DNA from: Plantibacter sp. Leaf314
Lineage (GTDB): Bacteria > Actinomycetota > Actinomycetes > Actinomycetales > Microbacteriaceae
Length of the DNA: 64,000 bases
Direction of reading: 5' to 3'
NCBI RefSeq assembly: GCF_001423185.1
Contig: NZ_LMOB01000001.1
Span: 2,153,889-2,217,888, forward strand
Below, piece by piece: positions 48,746-57,462 of this stretch (its first letter is position 1; each line of letters opens with the position of its first letter). A program made the translations under genes and the position numbers. A model generated the notes under the pieces. It searched no databases, was not told where the DNA came from, and worked only from the letters and a program-made list of their open reading frames with translations.

Positions 48746-49401
48746 GGCAGCAGGGCCGCCGCGGTGAACGCGGCCGCGCGCTCGGTGACGCCGGCCCAAT
48801 CCGCGGCGGCGACGTCGGCCGCTCCGACCACGCTGGACCCCGCGGTCACGGCGGCGGCACCGGCCTGGATGTACTCACGGGCGTTCCCGGCGTGCAGCCC
48901 ACCGGAGGGCACGAGCCGGAGACCGGGGAACGGGCCGGACAGGTCCTTGAGGAACCCGGGGCCCATGGCGGCGGCGGGGAAGATCTTCACCGCGTGCGAG
49001 CCGAGTGCGGCCGCCCGCATGACCTCGCTGGGCGTCATCGCGCCGAGCAGGAACGGCACGCCGGCGGCGGTCGCGACCTCGGCGACCTCCTCGCTCAAGC
49101 CGGGAGTGACGAGGAACTGCGCGCCGGCGTCGATGGCGCGCTGCGCGGTGTCGCGGTCCACGACCGTCCCGGCACCGATCACCGCGCCGTGGTCGGCGAT
49201 CGCATCGGCTGCGGCCCGGATCAGCGCCTCGACGCCGGGGGTGGTGAAGGTGAACTCGACGCTGCGGATGCCGCCCGCGGCGAGCGCCCGGCAGAGTTCG
49301 ACCGGGTCGGGGATGACGGGCACGCGCACGACGGCGATGGCGCGGTCGGCGTAGAGCGCGTCGAGGGCGTGCGGCGCGGACGCAGGGGTCTCGAGCGTCA
49401 T
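48742..49401 (-). CDS. KDPG aldolase (2-keto-3-deoxy-6-phosphogluconate aldolase)
   Basis: A 219-residue class I aldolase that splits KDPG into pyruvate and glyceraldehyde 3-phosphate. The catalytic Glu lies in SVEFTFTTPG and the Schiff-base Lys in HAVKIFPAAAMGPGFLKDL; the phosphate site is LVPSGGLHAGNAREY. AGGAGA precedes the ATG. It lies between the deaminase and the deacylase in one operon and completes the pathway started by the kinase at 50886. It could also serve the hexuronate pathway at 58-63 kb. Confidence 0.95.
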   Translation of the reverse strand: MTLETPASAPHALDALYADRAIAVVRVPVIPDPVELCRALAAGGIRSVEFTFTTPGVEALIRAAADAIADHGAVIGAGTVVDRDTAQRAIDAGAQFLVTPGLSEEVAEVATAAGVPFLLGAMTPSEVMRAAALGSHAVKIFPAAAMGPGFLKDLSGPFPGLRLVPSGGLHAGNAREYIQAGAAAVTAGSSVVGAADVAAADWAGVTERAAAFTAAALLP

Positions 49402-49425
49402 GCGGGTCTCCTGTTCGGGGTCGGC

Positions 49426-50730
49426 TCAGCCGAAGGTGGTGGTGACGGCGTCGACGGCGCGCGGTTCGGCGAGACGGACGTCGTCGACGACGATGAGCGC
49501 ACGCCACTTGTCGAAGGTGGTGCAGGGGTGGGACAGGCCGAGGCGGATGACGTCGCCGACCTCGACGTCGCTGCCGGGCGGCAGGGAGACGAAGGTGTGC
49601 TGGTCGTTCATGGCCGTGGTCGTCGCGCCGGCCAGCGGTTCGACGGTGCTGGAACCGGCACGACGGACACCCTGCACCTCGGGCAGCCCCTCATCGAAGG
49701 GGAAGTCGCGCTTGCCGCCGTCGATGAGCGCGAGACCGGGCTCGGGGCGGGAGACGACCGTGGCCCAGCCGTGGATCGCCGAGCGGAACGAACCGACGCC
49801 CTCGTGTCGACCGAGGGGCGTGATCCCGCGGTAGAAGCCGTCGTCGTGGGTGATGTAGGCGCCGGACCGCAGCAGGACGTCGACGCGCGGGCCGCGCGCG
49901 CCGTCGAGGTCGCGCAGACCGGCGAGCACCTCGGCGACGACGTCGAAGTAGGCGCTGCCGCCGGCGGTCACGACGACGGTGTCGACACGCTCGTCGTAGC
50001 GGCCGCCCGCGAGCATCTCGGTGTGCAGTGCCGCGAGGGACTCGAGGTAGTCGCGGACGATCCGGAGCGAACCCTCGTCGCCGTGGTGCGCGAGCGCTCC
50101 CTCGTACCCGCTGACGCCGGCGAGCGCGAGCTCGGGCGAGGCGACGACGGCGTCGACGATCTCCCGGGCGGTGGCGTGGTCACGGGCCCCGGTCCGGCCG
50201 CCCGGTGCCCCGAGCTCGACGAGCACAGGCAAGGGACGACGTGGCGGCTGCTCGGCCAGCACGCGGGCCATGATCTCCACCGCGCGGACCGAGTCGGCCC
50301 ACACGACGATCTCGGTGTCGCCCTCGTCCAACGCGCGCCCGACGGCACGGAGGTGCTCGGGCTGCACGAGTGCGTTGGCCAGCATGACGCGGGGGATCGA
50401 CCAGTCGAGGGCGATCGAGAGCTGCCACGGCGTCGCGACGGTGACACCCCAGCTTCCGGCGTCGAGCTGACGTTGCCAGAGGGCACGGTTCATCGTCGTC
50501 TTGCCGTGTGGGGCGAGCCCGACACCGGCGCGCTCGCACCACTGCCGCATGGTCTCGACGTTGTCGGCGACCGCCGAGCGGTCGAGCGTCACAAGAGGCG
50601 TCGTGAAGTCGGCGAGCGCCGGGCGAGCCTCGAGGAACGTGGCCGCATCGGTTCCGACGGAGGCCGGCGGGAAGCCCTTGAGGCTGCCGTCGAGCACCCC
50701 GAGGTCGGCGGCGTCGAAGTCGTCCGTCAT
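49426..50730 (-). CDS. D-serine dehydratase-like PLP enzyme, predicted D-glucosaminate deaminase
   Basis: A 434-residue fold-type III PLP enzyme (alanine racemase N-terminal domain plus D-serine dehydratase-like domain). The PLP Lys is Lys77 in LAPHGKTTMNRAL, and the C-terminal zinc site of this family is visible as His-x-Cys in LGLSHPCTTFDKW. Such enzymes remove water and ammonia from 3-hydroxy D-amino acids. D-glucosaminate is exactly that, and would give 2-keto-3-deoxygluconate plus ammonia. First gene of the operon, divergent from the kinase; GAGGAGA ribosome site before the ATG. Ordinary D-serine or D-threonine deamination is the alternative, but the kinase and aldolase neighbours favour the sugar-acid substrate. 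Confidence 0.86.
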   Translation of the reverse strand: MTDDFDAADLGVLDGSLKGFPPASVGTDAATFLEARPALADFTTPLVTLDRSAVADNVETMRQWCERAGVGLAPHGKTTMNRALWQRQLDAGSWGVTVATPWQLSIALDWSIPRVMLANALVQPEHLRAVGRALDEGDTEIVVWADSVRAVEIMARVLAEQPPRRPLPVLVELGAPGGRTGARDHATAREIVDAVVASPELALAGVSGYEGALAHHGDEGSLRIVRDYLESLAALHTEMLAGGRYDERVDTVVVTAGGSAYFDVVAEVLAGLRDLDGARGPRVDVLLRSGAYITHDDGFYRGITPLGRHEGVGSFRSAIHGWATVVSRPEPGLALIDGGKRDFPFDEGLPEVQGVRRAGSSTVEPLAGATTTAMNDQHTFVSLPPGSDVEVGDVIRLGLSHPCTTFDKWRALIVVDDVRLAEPRAVDAVTTTFG

Positions 50731-50782
50731 GGTCTCCTCGTTTCGGGTCCGAGCGTTGCGCCACCGAGAACCGGTCAGGCGG

Positions 50783-50808
50783 GTTGCAACATGCGCAACA
50801 CGCATTGC
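50783..50808. promoter_or_regulatory. Putative IclR operator in the divergent promoter region
   Basis: GTTGCA (50783-50788), acatg, CGCAAC (50794-50799), acgc, ATTGCA (50804... shifted half-site to ~50809): the same half-site order and spacing (5 bp, then 4 bp) as at 1606-1632. It overlaps the predicted -35 of the kinase promoter and so could also control the divergent deaminase operon. Confidence 0.65.
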
Positions 50809-50834
50809 ACTGATCGCTACGTCTGTTCTAGCAT
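50805..50834 (+). promoter_or_regulatory. Candidate promoter of kinase-iclR
   Basis: TTGCAC (50805-50810), 18-bp spacer, TAGCAT (50829-50834), 52 bp before the ATG. The -35 overlaps the right part of the operator, fitting repression by the encoded IclR protein. Confidence 0.5.
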
Positions 50835-50885
50835 TGCGACCACAGGCCGTCAACCGGACAGGGCCGCGACACGAGGGGAACCGTG

Positions 50886-51935
50886 ATGACGACGTCACCG
50901 TCCACCGTGAGCACGATCGGCGAGGCGATGGTCGTCCTCCTCCCCGAGGGGCAGCTCCCCGTCGCCGAGGCGCGCGAGTACCGCACGGGCGTCGGGGGTG
51001 CCGAGTTCAACGTCGCGTCCAGCCTCGCGCGCCTGGGCGTCCCCACCCACTGGATCTCCCGCGTCGGCGACGACGGCTTCGGCGACTACATCCTTGAGAC
51101 GGCCCGCCACGACGGCGTGCTCACCGACGCCGTCGAGCGCGACGACCACCGACCCACCGGGCTCTACGTGAAGGAGACGGTCGTCGGTGCCGACGGTGAT
51201 CGACGACCGCGGATGCACTACTACCGCAGCGGCTCGGCCGCGTCGGCGCTCGGTGCCGACACCCTCCGGCACGACGCGACCCGCGCAGCCGTCGCCGCGT
51301 CGACCATCGTGCACACCTCGGGGATCACGCCCGCGCTGTCCGACTCCACCGCGGACCTCGTGGGCGAGCTGGGTGGGACCCTTCCCGACGGGGCCGTCCT
51401 CAGCGTCGACCTCAACTTCCGGCCGCGCCTCTGGGAACGCCGGTCCACGGCCGCACTCCACCGTCTGCTCGACCAGGCCTCGGTCCTCTTCCTCGGCACC
51501 GACGAAGCCGAGCTGTTCTTCGGGCATACGGACGCCGAGCGGCTCTTCGCGGATCTGCCCACCCTGCAGCGCATCGTCCTGAAGGACGAGGAGAACGCCG
51601 CGACGACGGTCCACCGGGGCGTCGCGGAGCACTGCGTGGTGCGCTCGCTCTCGGTCGACGTCGTCGAGACGGTCGGCGCGGGCGACGCGTTCGCCGCCGG
51701 ATACCTCGCCGGCCTGGCCGACGGCCTCGACGACACCGCCTGCACGCGGCTCGGCCACGCGGTCGCGGCATCGACGCTCATCTGTCACGGCGACCGCCCG
51801 GAACTGGTCCCCGACGCACCCGGCGTCCGCACCATCGTCGAGGCGGACGACGCGTCGTGGGCTTCGTGGCGGATCGCCGCGGACCGACCGCTGCCCTGGT
51901 CGACGGCCGGATCACCGGGGACGGTGGGCGCATGA
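50886..51935 (+). CDS. PfkB family sugar kinase, predicted 2-keto-3-deoxygluconate kinase
   Basis: A 349-residue ribokinase-fold kinase. N-terminal substrate part TIGEAMVVLLPEGQLPVAEA and GVGGAEFNVASSLARLG; PfkB signature and catalytic Asp in VETVGAGDAFAAGYLAGLAD. It would phosphorylate KDG to KDPG, feeding the aldolase gene on the opposite strand. GTG 50883 and ATG 50886 are adjacent in-frame starts; ATG has the better spacing from GAGGGGAA. The stop overlaps the IclR start (ATGA). Confidence 0.9.
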   Translation: MTTSPSTVSTIGEAMVVLLPEGQLPVAEAREYRTGVGGAEFNVASSLARLGVPTHWISRVGDDGFGDYILETARHDGVLTDAVERDDHRPTGLYVKETVVGADGDRRPRMHYYRSGSAASALGADTLRHDATRAAVAASTIVHTSGITPALSDSTADLVGELGGTLPDGAVLSVDLNFRPRLWERRSTAALHRLLDQASVLFLGTDEAELFFGHTDAERLFADLPTLQRIVLKDEENAATTVHRGVAEHCVVRSLSVDVVETVGAGDAFAAGYLAGLADGLDDTACTRLGHAVAASTLICHGDRPELVPDAPGVRTIVEADDASWASWRIAADRPLPWSTAGSPGTVGA

Positions 51936-52696
51936 GTCAATCACTCTCCCGGGCGCTTGACCTCCTCCGCGAGATCGTCTCCGGCACGAACTCCCTCGAC
52001 GCGCTCGCGGCGACGGCCGGTGTGCACAAGACCACGGTGCTGCGCCTGCTCAACACGCTCGAGGAGCACGGCTTCGTCACCCGCGACGCCTCGTACCGCT
52101 ACCACCTCGGGCGGGCGATGTTCGAACTGACGCAGACCGCGCTCGACGAGCAGGACGTCCGTGGGGTCGCGGCCCCGCACATCCGTGCACTCGGCGCGGC
52201 GACCGGTCAGACGGTCCACCTCGCCGCGTACGAGAACGGTTCGGTGTTCTACATCGACAAGGTCGAGTCGCGCCAACCGCTCCGGATGTACTCGCGCGTG
52301 GGCCTGCCGGCCTCGCTGTATGCGACCGGCGTGGCCAAGGTGCTCCTCGGCGGACTCGACGAGGCCGAGCGCCGGCGCGTCGTCACGGGCATCGTCTTCG
52401 AGCGGTACACCGACAAGACCATCACCGACGCCGACGCCCTCCTCGCGGAGATCGAGCGCTCCAACGGACGCGGGTGGGCGGAGGACCACGAGGAGCACGA
52501 GAGCTTCATGAACTGCGTCGCCGCGCCGGTGTTCGGACCGGACGGCCGCGTCGCCGCCGCCGTGTCGATCTCGGTCCCGACGATGGTGCTCCCCCACAGC
52601 GGCGTCCGCGCCCTGCTGCCGCAGTTGCTCGCCACCACGGAGGCGATCTCCGCCGAGCTCGGCTACGCGCCTCCCCCACCCACCCCCGGTCCCTGA
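51932..52696 (+). CDS. IclR family transcriptional regulator
   Basis: A 254-residue regulator. N-terminal winged helix-turn-helix: LSRALDLLREIVSGTNSLDA and AGVHKTTVLRLLNTLEEHGF. C-terminal effector domain (~80-248): GQTVHLAAYENGSVFYIDKV, SLYATGVAKVLLGG, MNCVAAPVFGPDGRVAAAVS. The family includes KdgR, which binds KDG-type effectors. Coupled to the kinase gene. It probably controls the divergent promoter through the GTTGCR-N5-CGCAAC site, and possibly the GH20 operon at 1.6 kb, which carries the same site. Confidence 0.93.
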   Translation: MSQSLSRALDLLREIVSGTNSLDALAATAGVHKTTVLRLLNTLEEHGFVTRDASYRYHLGRAMFELTQTALDEQDVRGVAAPHIRALGAATGQTVHLAAYENGSVFYIDKVESRQPLRMYSRVGLPASLYATGVAKVLLGGLDEAERRRVVTGIVFERYTDKTITDADALLAEIERSNGRGWAEDHEEHESFMNCVAAPVFGPDGRVAAAVSISVPTMVLPHSGVRALLPQLLATTEAISAELGYAPPPPTPGP

Positions 52697-52750
52697 CCAT
52701 CACCCCGGTCCCCGACCATCCACCCCGGTCCCTGAGCTTGTCGAAGGGCC
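52687..52750. repeat. Degenerate ggtccctga/cttgtcgaaggg repeats
   Basis: Three ggtccc(t/c)ga units, the last reading ggtccctgagcttgtcgaagggcc, between IclR and RidA genes on the same strand. Same family as 3671-3800. Confidence 0.75.
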
Positions 52751-52771
52751 GACCACACGAAGGACACCCCC

Positions 52772-53176
52772 ATGACCGCACGCACCGCCATCTCCACGAC
52801 CGACGCTCCGGCTCCCGCGCACACCTTCTCCCAGGGGGTCCGCAAGGGCAACTTCGTCCAGGTCTCCGGCCAGGGCCCCGTCGACCCGGCGACCAACGAG
52901 TACCTGTTCCCGGGTGACGTCGCTGCACAGACCACCCGCACGCTGCAGAACGTCGAGGCGATCCTCAAGGCCGGCGGCGCGACCTTCGACGACGTCATGA
53001 TGCTGCGCGTCTACCTCACGAAGCGCGAGGACTTCGCGATCATGAACGACGCCTACGGCGAGTTCGTCGGCTCGCGCGTCAAGAGCGGTGTCCTGCCGTC
53101 GCGTACCACGGTCTTCACCGGCCTCCCCCGCGAGGAGATGCTCGTCGAGATCGACGCGATCGCCATCGTCGACTGA
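52772..53176 (+). CDS. RidA family (YjgF) enamine/imine deaminase
   Basis: A 134-residue protein that hydrolyses reactive enamine/imine products of PLP dehydratases to the keto acid. The conserved Arg and C-terminal signature are in LPSRTTVFTGLPREEMLVEI and DAIAIVD; the N-terminal part has FSQGVRKGNFVQVSGQGPVD. GAAGGA precedes the ATG by about eight bases. A RidA protein next to a deaminase that must release an aminoacrylate-type intermediate fits a pathway-specific role. A repeat block separates it from iclR, so it may have a separate promoter or be read through. Confidence 0.93.
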   Translation: MTARTAISTTDAPAPAHTFSQGVRKGNFVQVSGQGPVDPATNEYLFPGDVAAQTTRTLQNVEAILKAGGATFDDVMMLRVYLTKREDFAIMNDAYGEFVGSRVKSGVLPSRTTVFTGLPREEMLVEIDAIAIVD

Positions 53177-53182
53177 CCCGCC

Positions 53183-54085
53183 CTACCGCCCGGCGTCCGG
53201 GAGAGGCCACTCGTAGCGCTCCTTCACGACCTCGAGGTGGATCCAGCTGTCGAGCCGGATCACGTCGTCGAGGGATTTGAGGGAGTCGATCACCTGGTGC
53301 AGGCCGAGGGCCGAGTCCGCCGAGATCGTGGCGACGAGGTCGAACCGCCCGATGGTCCGCGCGATGAACTCGACCCCCCGGAGGCCCCGGAGCGCGTCGA
53401 TCGCCCGGACGCCGTCGCCGTCGATGTTGATGCCGACACCCGCGGCGGCCTTCGCACTCCGCAGCCGACGGTTGAGGACCGGCCCGATCCGCACCACCTG
53501 GTGTTCGACGAGTGCCGTGACGCGACTCCGGACCGAGCTCGCCGACAAACCGACCTGATCGGCGAGCTCGCGGTAGCTCCGGCGGCCGTCCTCCTGGAGG
53601 GCCGTCATGAGTTCGAGGTCGACGCCATCGATCCGCAGGCCGGCAGGCAGCGGCTTGCCCGGCATGAAGACCCCGGTCACGACGTCGACGTAGAGCAGCG
53701 TGTTGACCGACACGACCCCCGGCAGTCCACGGATCACCGCGACCGTCGCGTACAGCTCGCGCTGGTTCGGCAGGCGCAGCTCGACGACGAGATCGTGCTC
53801 CCCGCTCACCGCTGAGACGAAGACCGCCGCCGGGAGTGCGACGAGCGCGGGGATCGTGTCGGCCGCGGCTCCGGCGGTGTGGATGGAGACGTGCGCGTAC
53901 GCCTGTAGCCCGAGGAACTCGGGGTGGACGGCGGCGACCACCCGCACGGCACCGGTGCCGATGAGCGTGCTCAGCCGCCCGGCGACGACCGCCCGACTCA
54001 CCCCGGCGAGCTCCGCGAGTTCGCTGTAGCTCGCCCGCCCGTCGTGCTGCAGCAGCTCGATCAGCTGCTCATCGAGATCAGGCAT
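53183..54085 (-). CDS. Lrp/AsnC-type regulator with two tandem modules
   Basis: A 300-residue protein made of two AsnC-like units, about twice the usual size. First helix-turn-helix: LDEQLIELLQHDGRASYSEL and AELAGVSRAVVAGRLS (~3-45), first effector domain ~60-140. Second helix-turn-helix: LELMTALQEDGRRSYRELAD with VGLSASSVRSRV (~150-195), second effector domain ~210-290. ATG at 54085. It is divergent from the amidohydrolase/MHS/agmatinase genes and probably regulates them in response to an amino compound. Its stop lies seven bases after the convergent RidA gene. Confidence 0.9.
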   Translation of the reverse strand: MPDLDEQLIELLQHDGRASYSELAELAGVSRAVVAGRLSTLIGTGAVRVVAAVHPEFLGLQAYAHVSIHTAGAAADTIPALVALPAAVFVSAVSGEHDLVVELRLPNQRELYATVAVIRGLPGVVSVNTLLYVDVVTGVFMPGKPLPAGLRIDGVDLELMTALQEDGRRSYRELADQVGLSASSVRSRVTALVEHQVVRIGPVLNRRLRSAKAAAGVGINIDGDGVRAIDALRGLRGVEFIARTIGRFDLVATISADSALGLHQVIDSLKSLDDVIRLDSWIHLEVVKERYEWPLPDAGR

Positions 54086-54330
54086 GACGGACTCCTCGGC
54101 TGCTGGGCGAGAGATCGCCGGAAAAATCTTCTGCACCCCAGTGTGACGTATGCGCGGCTGTGATGGTCGGTTTCGGGACGTATTCCATCGACTTCGCTCG
54201 GTTGTCGTCGAATCGTCGGCGGATCGGCCCGCCTGGCCGTGGATCTGTTTGCGCACCTGGCGCGAAGGGCGTAGCTTCCCCATCAGCCACCGCCGCAGCG
54301 ACGCGACCCGCAGCCCTCAGGAGCCCTCCC

Positions 54331-56004
54331 ATGCGTAAACTCCACGACAACGAACGCTCCGTGCTCGAGAGCCGCCCGCTCGTCCTCGTCCCGACGTCGA
54401 TGCACACGCTCGACCCCGATGTGGACGGCGAGGCGGTCCTCGTCTTCGGCTCGCGCATCGCCGCCGTCGGGACGGTCTCCGAGTGCACGACCGCCGCGAC
54501 CCGCCTCAGCGGGCAGGAGCCCGAGGTGCGACGGCTCGACGGCGTCCTCGTGCCCGGCTTCATCGACCCGCACGCCCACCCGCTCATGTACGGACAGATG
54601 CTCAGCTGGGTGGACTGCGGTCCCGAGCACGCATCGACCATCCCCGAGATCATCGCGCTGCTCCGCGCCGCCGCGGCGACGACGCCCGCCGTCCAGCCGA
54701 TCCGCGGGTACGGCTACGAACACCGCAACCTCGCCGAGCAGCGCCATCCCACGCGATTCGAACTCGACGAGGTGAGCGCCGACCGCGAGGTCTACCTCAT
54801 GAACGCGAGCGGCCACGGCGGCGTCGTCAACAGTCACACCCTGGCTGCAGCCGGCGTCACCCGCGACACCCCCGACCCGGACGGCGGCGTCTTCTTCCGC
54901 GACGAGGACGGCGAACTCACCGGCGAACTGTCCGACGCGGCCTGCAACATCCTCACCGGCGTGAGCGGCGTGAAGATCGGCCACCACGGCCCGAACTTCC
55001 ATCTGCAGGACGAGCCGGAGGAGCACCTCCGCCAGCTCCGGGTCGCGCAGGACCGCTTCCTGCAGGGTGGCGTGACGACGATCGGCGACGCCCAGGTCAC
55101 GAAGCGCGAGTTCGACATGTACCTGCGTCTCGCCGAACAGGGCGGCCTGAGGACGCGAGTCAGCATGTACCTCCTCTCGCACCTGCTCGACCAGGCACTC
55201 GAGATGGGGCTCCACGGCGCGTTCGGCAACGCGCACCTCGCCTTCGGCGGCATCAAGTTCTACGCCGACGGCACCCTCGGCGGGTGGACCGCGTACTTCC
55301 CGGACGGCTACGTCGGCGACCCGTGCCGCACCGGACAGCTCTACCACGACCCCGCCGACTACGCCGAGCTCATCTCCCGCGCGCACGCGGCCGGGCTGCA
55401 GACGGCGACCCACGCGCAGTCCCCCACCGCGATCGCGATGGTCATCGACGCGATCCAGGCGGCACAGGAGGCGACCCCGTCGTCCGACGCCCGCCACCGC
55501 ATCGAGCACTGCGGACTCCCGTCCGAGGAGCAGATCGTCCGGATGCGCGAGTTGGGGATCCATCCCGTGAACCAACCGCAGCACTACTACAACTGGGGCG
55601 AAGGGGTCACCGACGCGGTGGGCACCCCCGGTGAACGCTTCAACCCGCTCGGCGAGTTCATCGAGGCCGGGGTCCCGGTCACGCTCAGCTCGGACGCACC
55701 GGTGGCCGAGCCCAAGCCGCTGGAGGCGATCCAAGCCGCCGTCACCCGGGTCACCCGGCGCGGTCATCAGCTGGGCTCGGACGCGTTGCGGATCAGTGCC
55801 CGCGACGCACTCCTGGGTCACACCCTGCAGGGCGCGGTCGCGCTCGGCCGCGAGGACGAACTCGGTTCGATCACCCCGGGCAAGCGCGCCGACTTCGCCC
55901 TCCTCGCGAGCGACCCACTCACCGTCGAGCCGTCCACCATCGCCGCGATCCGCGTCCACGAGACCTGGGTCGACGGCGTGCGCGAGTACGCCCATGCGGG
56001 CTGA
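54331..56004 (+). CDS. YtcJ-like metal-dependent amidohydrolase
   Basis: A 557-residue amidohydrolase of the amidohydrolase_3/YtcJ type. Metal motif HAH in GFIDPHAHPLMYG, a conserved carboxylated-Lys region near GIKFYADGTLGGWTAYFPDG, HAQSPTAIAMVIDAI, HRIEHCGLPSEEQI and the terminal DAPVAEPKPLEAIQ. No signal peptide. The ATG at 54331 follows AGGAG; the frame is open upstream but without family sequence. Followed by an MHS transporter and an agmatinase-like enzyme, so it probably hydrolyses an amide or cyclic amide in the same nitrogen-compound pathway. Confidence 0.87.
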   Translation: MRKLHDNERSVLESRPLVLVPTSMHTLDPDVDGEAVLVFGSRIAAVGTVSECTTAATRLSGQEPEVRRLDGVLVPGFIDPHAHPLMYGQMLSWVDCGPEHASTIPEIIALLRAAAATTPAVQPIRGYGYEHRNLAEQRHPTRFELDEVSADREVYLMNASGHGGVVNSHTLAAAGVTRDTPDPDGGVFFRDEDGELTGELSDAACNILTGVSGVKIGHHGPNFHLQDEPEEHLRQLRVAQDRFLQGGVTTIGDAQVTKREFDMYLRLAEQGGLRTRVSMYLLSHLLDQALEMGLHGAFGNAHLAFGGIKFYADGTLGGWTAYFPDGYVGDPCRTGQLYHDPADYAELISRAHAAGLQTATHAQSPTAIAMVIDAIQAAQEATPSSDARHRIEHCGLPSEEQIVRMRELGIHPVNQPQHYYNWGEGVTDAVGTPGERFNPLGEFIEAGVPVTLSSDAPVAEPKPLEAIQAAVTRVTRRGHQLGSDALRISARDALLGHTLQGAVALGREDELGSITPGKRADFALLASDPLTVEPSTIAAIRVHETWVDGVREYAHAG

Positions 56005-56103
56005 GCGCCGACCAGCGCGGAGCCCCCGCCCGCATCCGGCATCCACCGGTCACCCCACCCCGACTCCCCCAGCACCCCCGGCAGCATTCCAGGAGGACCA
56101 GCG

Positions 56104-57462
56104 ATGACGCACGATCCCCGCACCGAGACCGCGCAGGCACAGACCACGCGCGCCAGGAAGGCCGGCTTCGCCGCATTCGTCGGCACCACCATCGAGTGGT
56201 ACGACTTCTACGTCTACGCGACGGCGGCCAGCCTCGTCTTCGGCACCGTCTTCTTCCCGGAGTCGACCGACCGGTTGACCGGCATCGCGGCGGCCTTCGC
56301 GACCTACGCGGTCGGCTTCTTCGCCCGCCCGATCGGCGGCATCATCTTCGGGCACATCGGCGACCGGATCGGTCGGAAGACCGCGCTCGTCGTCACCCTC
56401 ACGATGATGGGTGCTGCGACCTTCCTCGTCGGGTGCCTCCCCGGGTACGCATCGATCGGCGCGTGGGCGCCCGTGCTCCTCGTCGTCCTGCGGTTCGTGC
56501 AGGGTCTCGCCGTCGGTGGCGAGTGGGGCGGAGCCGTCCTCATGGCCGTCGAACACGCTCCGGCCGACAAGAAGACCTTCTACGGCGGCTTCGCGCAGGC
56601 CGGCAACCCGGCCGGAGCACTCCTCGCGACCGGCCTGTTCAGCCTCATCTCCCTCCAGGGCACCGAGTTCATGCTCGCCTGGGGGTGGCGGATCCCGTTC
56701 TTCGCCTCGGCGTTGCTGATCATCGTCGGTCTCATCGTGCGGATGAAGGTCGAGAAGTCCCCGGTGTTCACCGAGAGTGTCAAGACGGTCTCCGCGGCCG
56801 ATCAGCCCGTCCCGATCCTGTACGCGATCCGGACGAACTGGGCGAGCATCCTGCTCGGCATCTGCGTCCTCCCGGTCGCCATCGGCGGGTACTACCTCGT
56901 CACCACGTTCGCGACGGCCTACGCGACCGACCCGAGCGTCGGCCTGTCGGAGAGTGTCGTCCTCAACGCCCTCAGCGTCGCCGCCTTCGTCGAACTCGTC
57001 GTCACCCTCGGTGCGGCGTGGCTCGGTGACCGCTTCGGCCGGAAACGTGTGGTCGGGATCGGGCTGATCGGGGTCGCGATCCTCGCAGCACCCCAGTTCC
57101 TGCTGTTGAGCAGCGGCAGCATCCCGCTGATCTTCCTCATCTTCATCCTCATGCGGCTGGCGATGACGGCGACCTACGGTCCGATCGCCACGGTGCTGTC
57201 GCAGATGTTCCGTCCGCAGGCGCGGTACACGTCGATCTCGCTCGCGTACCAGCTGTCCGGCGCGATCTTCGGTGGACTGTCGCCCCTGGTCTCGACCCTG
57301 ATGTTCCAGGCGACCGGCAGTATCGTCCCCGTCGTCCTGCTCCTCGTCGGGATGTGCGCGTTGAGCCTCGTGTGCCTGATCGCCGCCCCGCAGTACGTCG
57401 ACGACGCCGAGGGCGCGGTCGCTCCGGAGTCGATGTCGCGTGACGGGCGGGACCGGTCGTGA
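56104..57462 (+). CDS. MFS transporter, metabolite:H+ symporter (MHS) family
   Basis: A 452-residue, 12-helix transporter. MHS features: [57 protein letters not shown] and [17 protein letters not shown]. Relatives import proline, betaine, shikimate or dicarboxylates. CAGGAGGA lies before the ATG. The gene overlaps the agmatinase-like gene by four bases (GTGA). Confidence 0.92.
   Translation: MTHDPRTETAQAQTTRARKAGFAAFVGTTIEWYDFYVYATAASLVFGTVFFPESTDRLTGIAAAFATYAVGFFARPIGGIIFGHIGDRIGRKTALVVTLTMMGAATFLVGCLPGYASIGAWAPVLLVVLRFVQGLAVGGEWGGAVLMAVEHAPADKKTFYGGFAQAGNPAGALLATGLFSLISLQGTEFMLAWGWRIPFFASALLIIVGLIVRMKVEKSPVFTESVKTVSAADQPVPILYAIRTNWASILLGICVLPVAIGGYYLVTTFATAYATDPSVGLSESVVLNALSVAAFVELVVTLGAAWLGDRFGRKRVVGIGLIGVAILAAPQFLLLSSGSIPLIFLIFILMRLAMTATYGPIATVLSQMFRPQARYTSISLAYQLSGAIFGGLSPLVSTLMFQATGSIVPVVLLLVGMCALSLVCLIAAPQYVDDAEGAVAPESMSRDGRDRS

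Noticed and set aside
45598..53176. Reading the cluster simply as D-serine/D-amino acid catabolism
   Set aside because: That would leave the PfkB kinase, KDPG aldolase and GntP sugar-acid permease without a role; kept only as an alternative.
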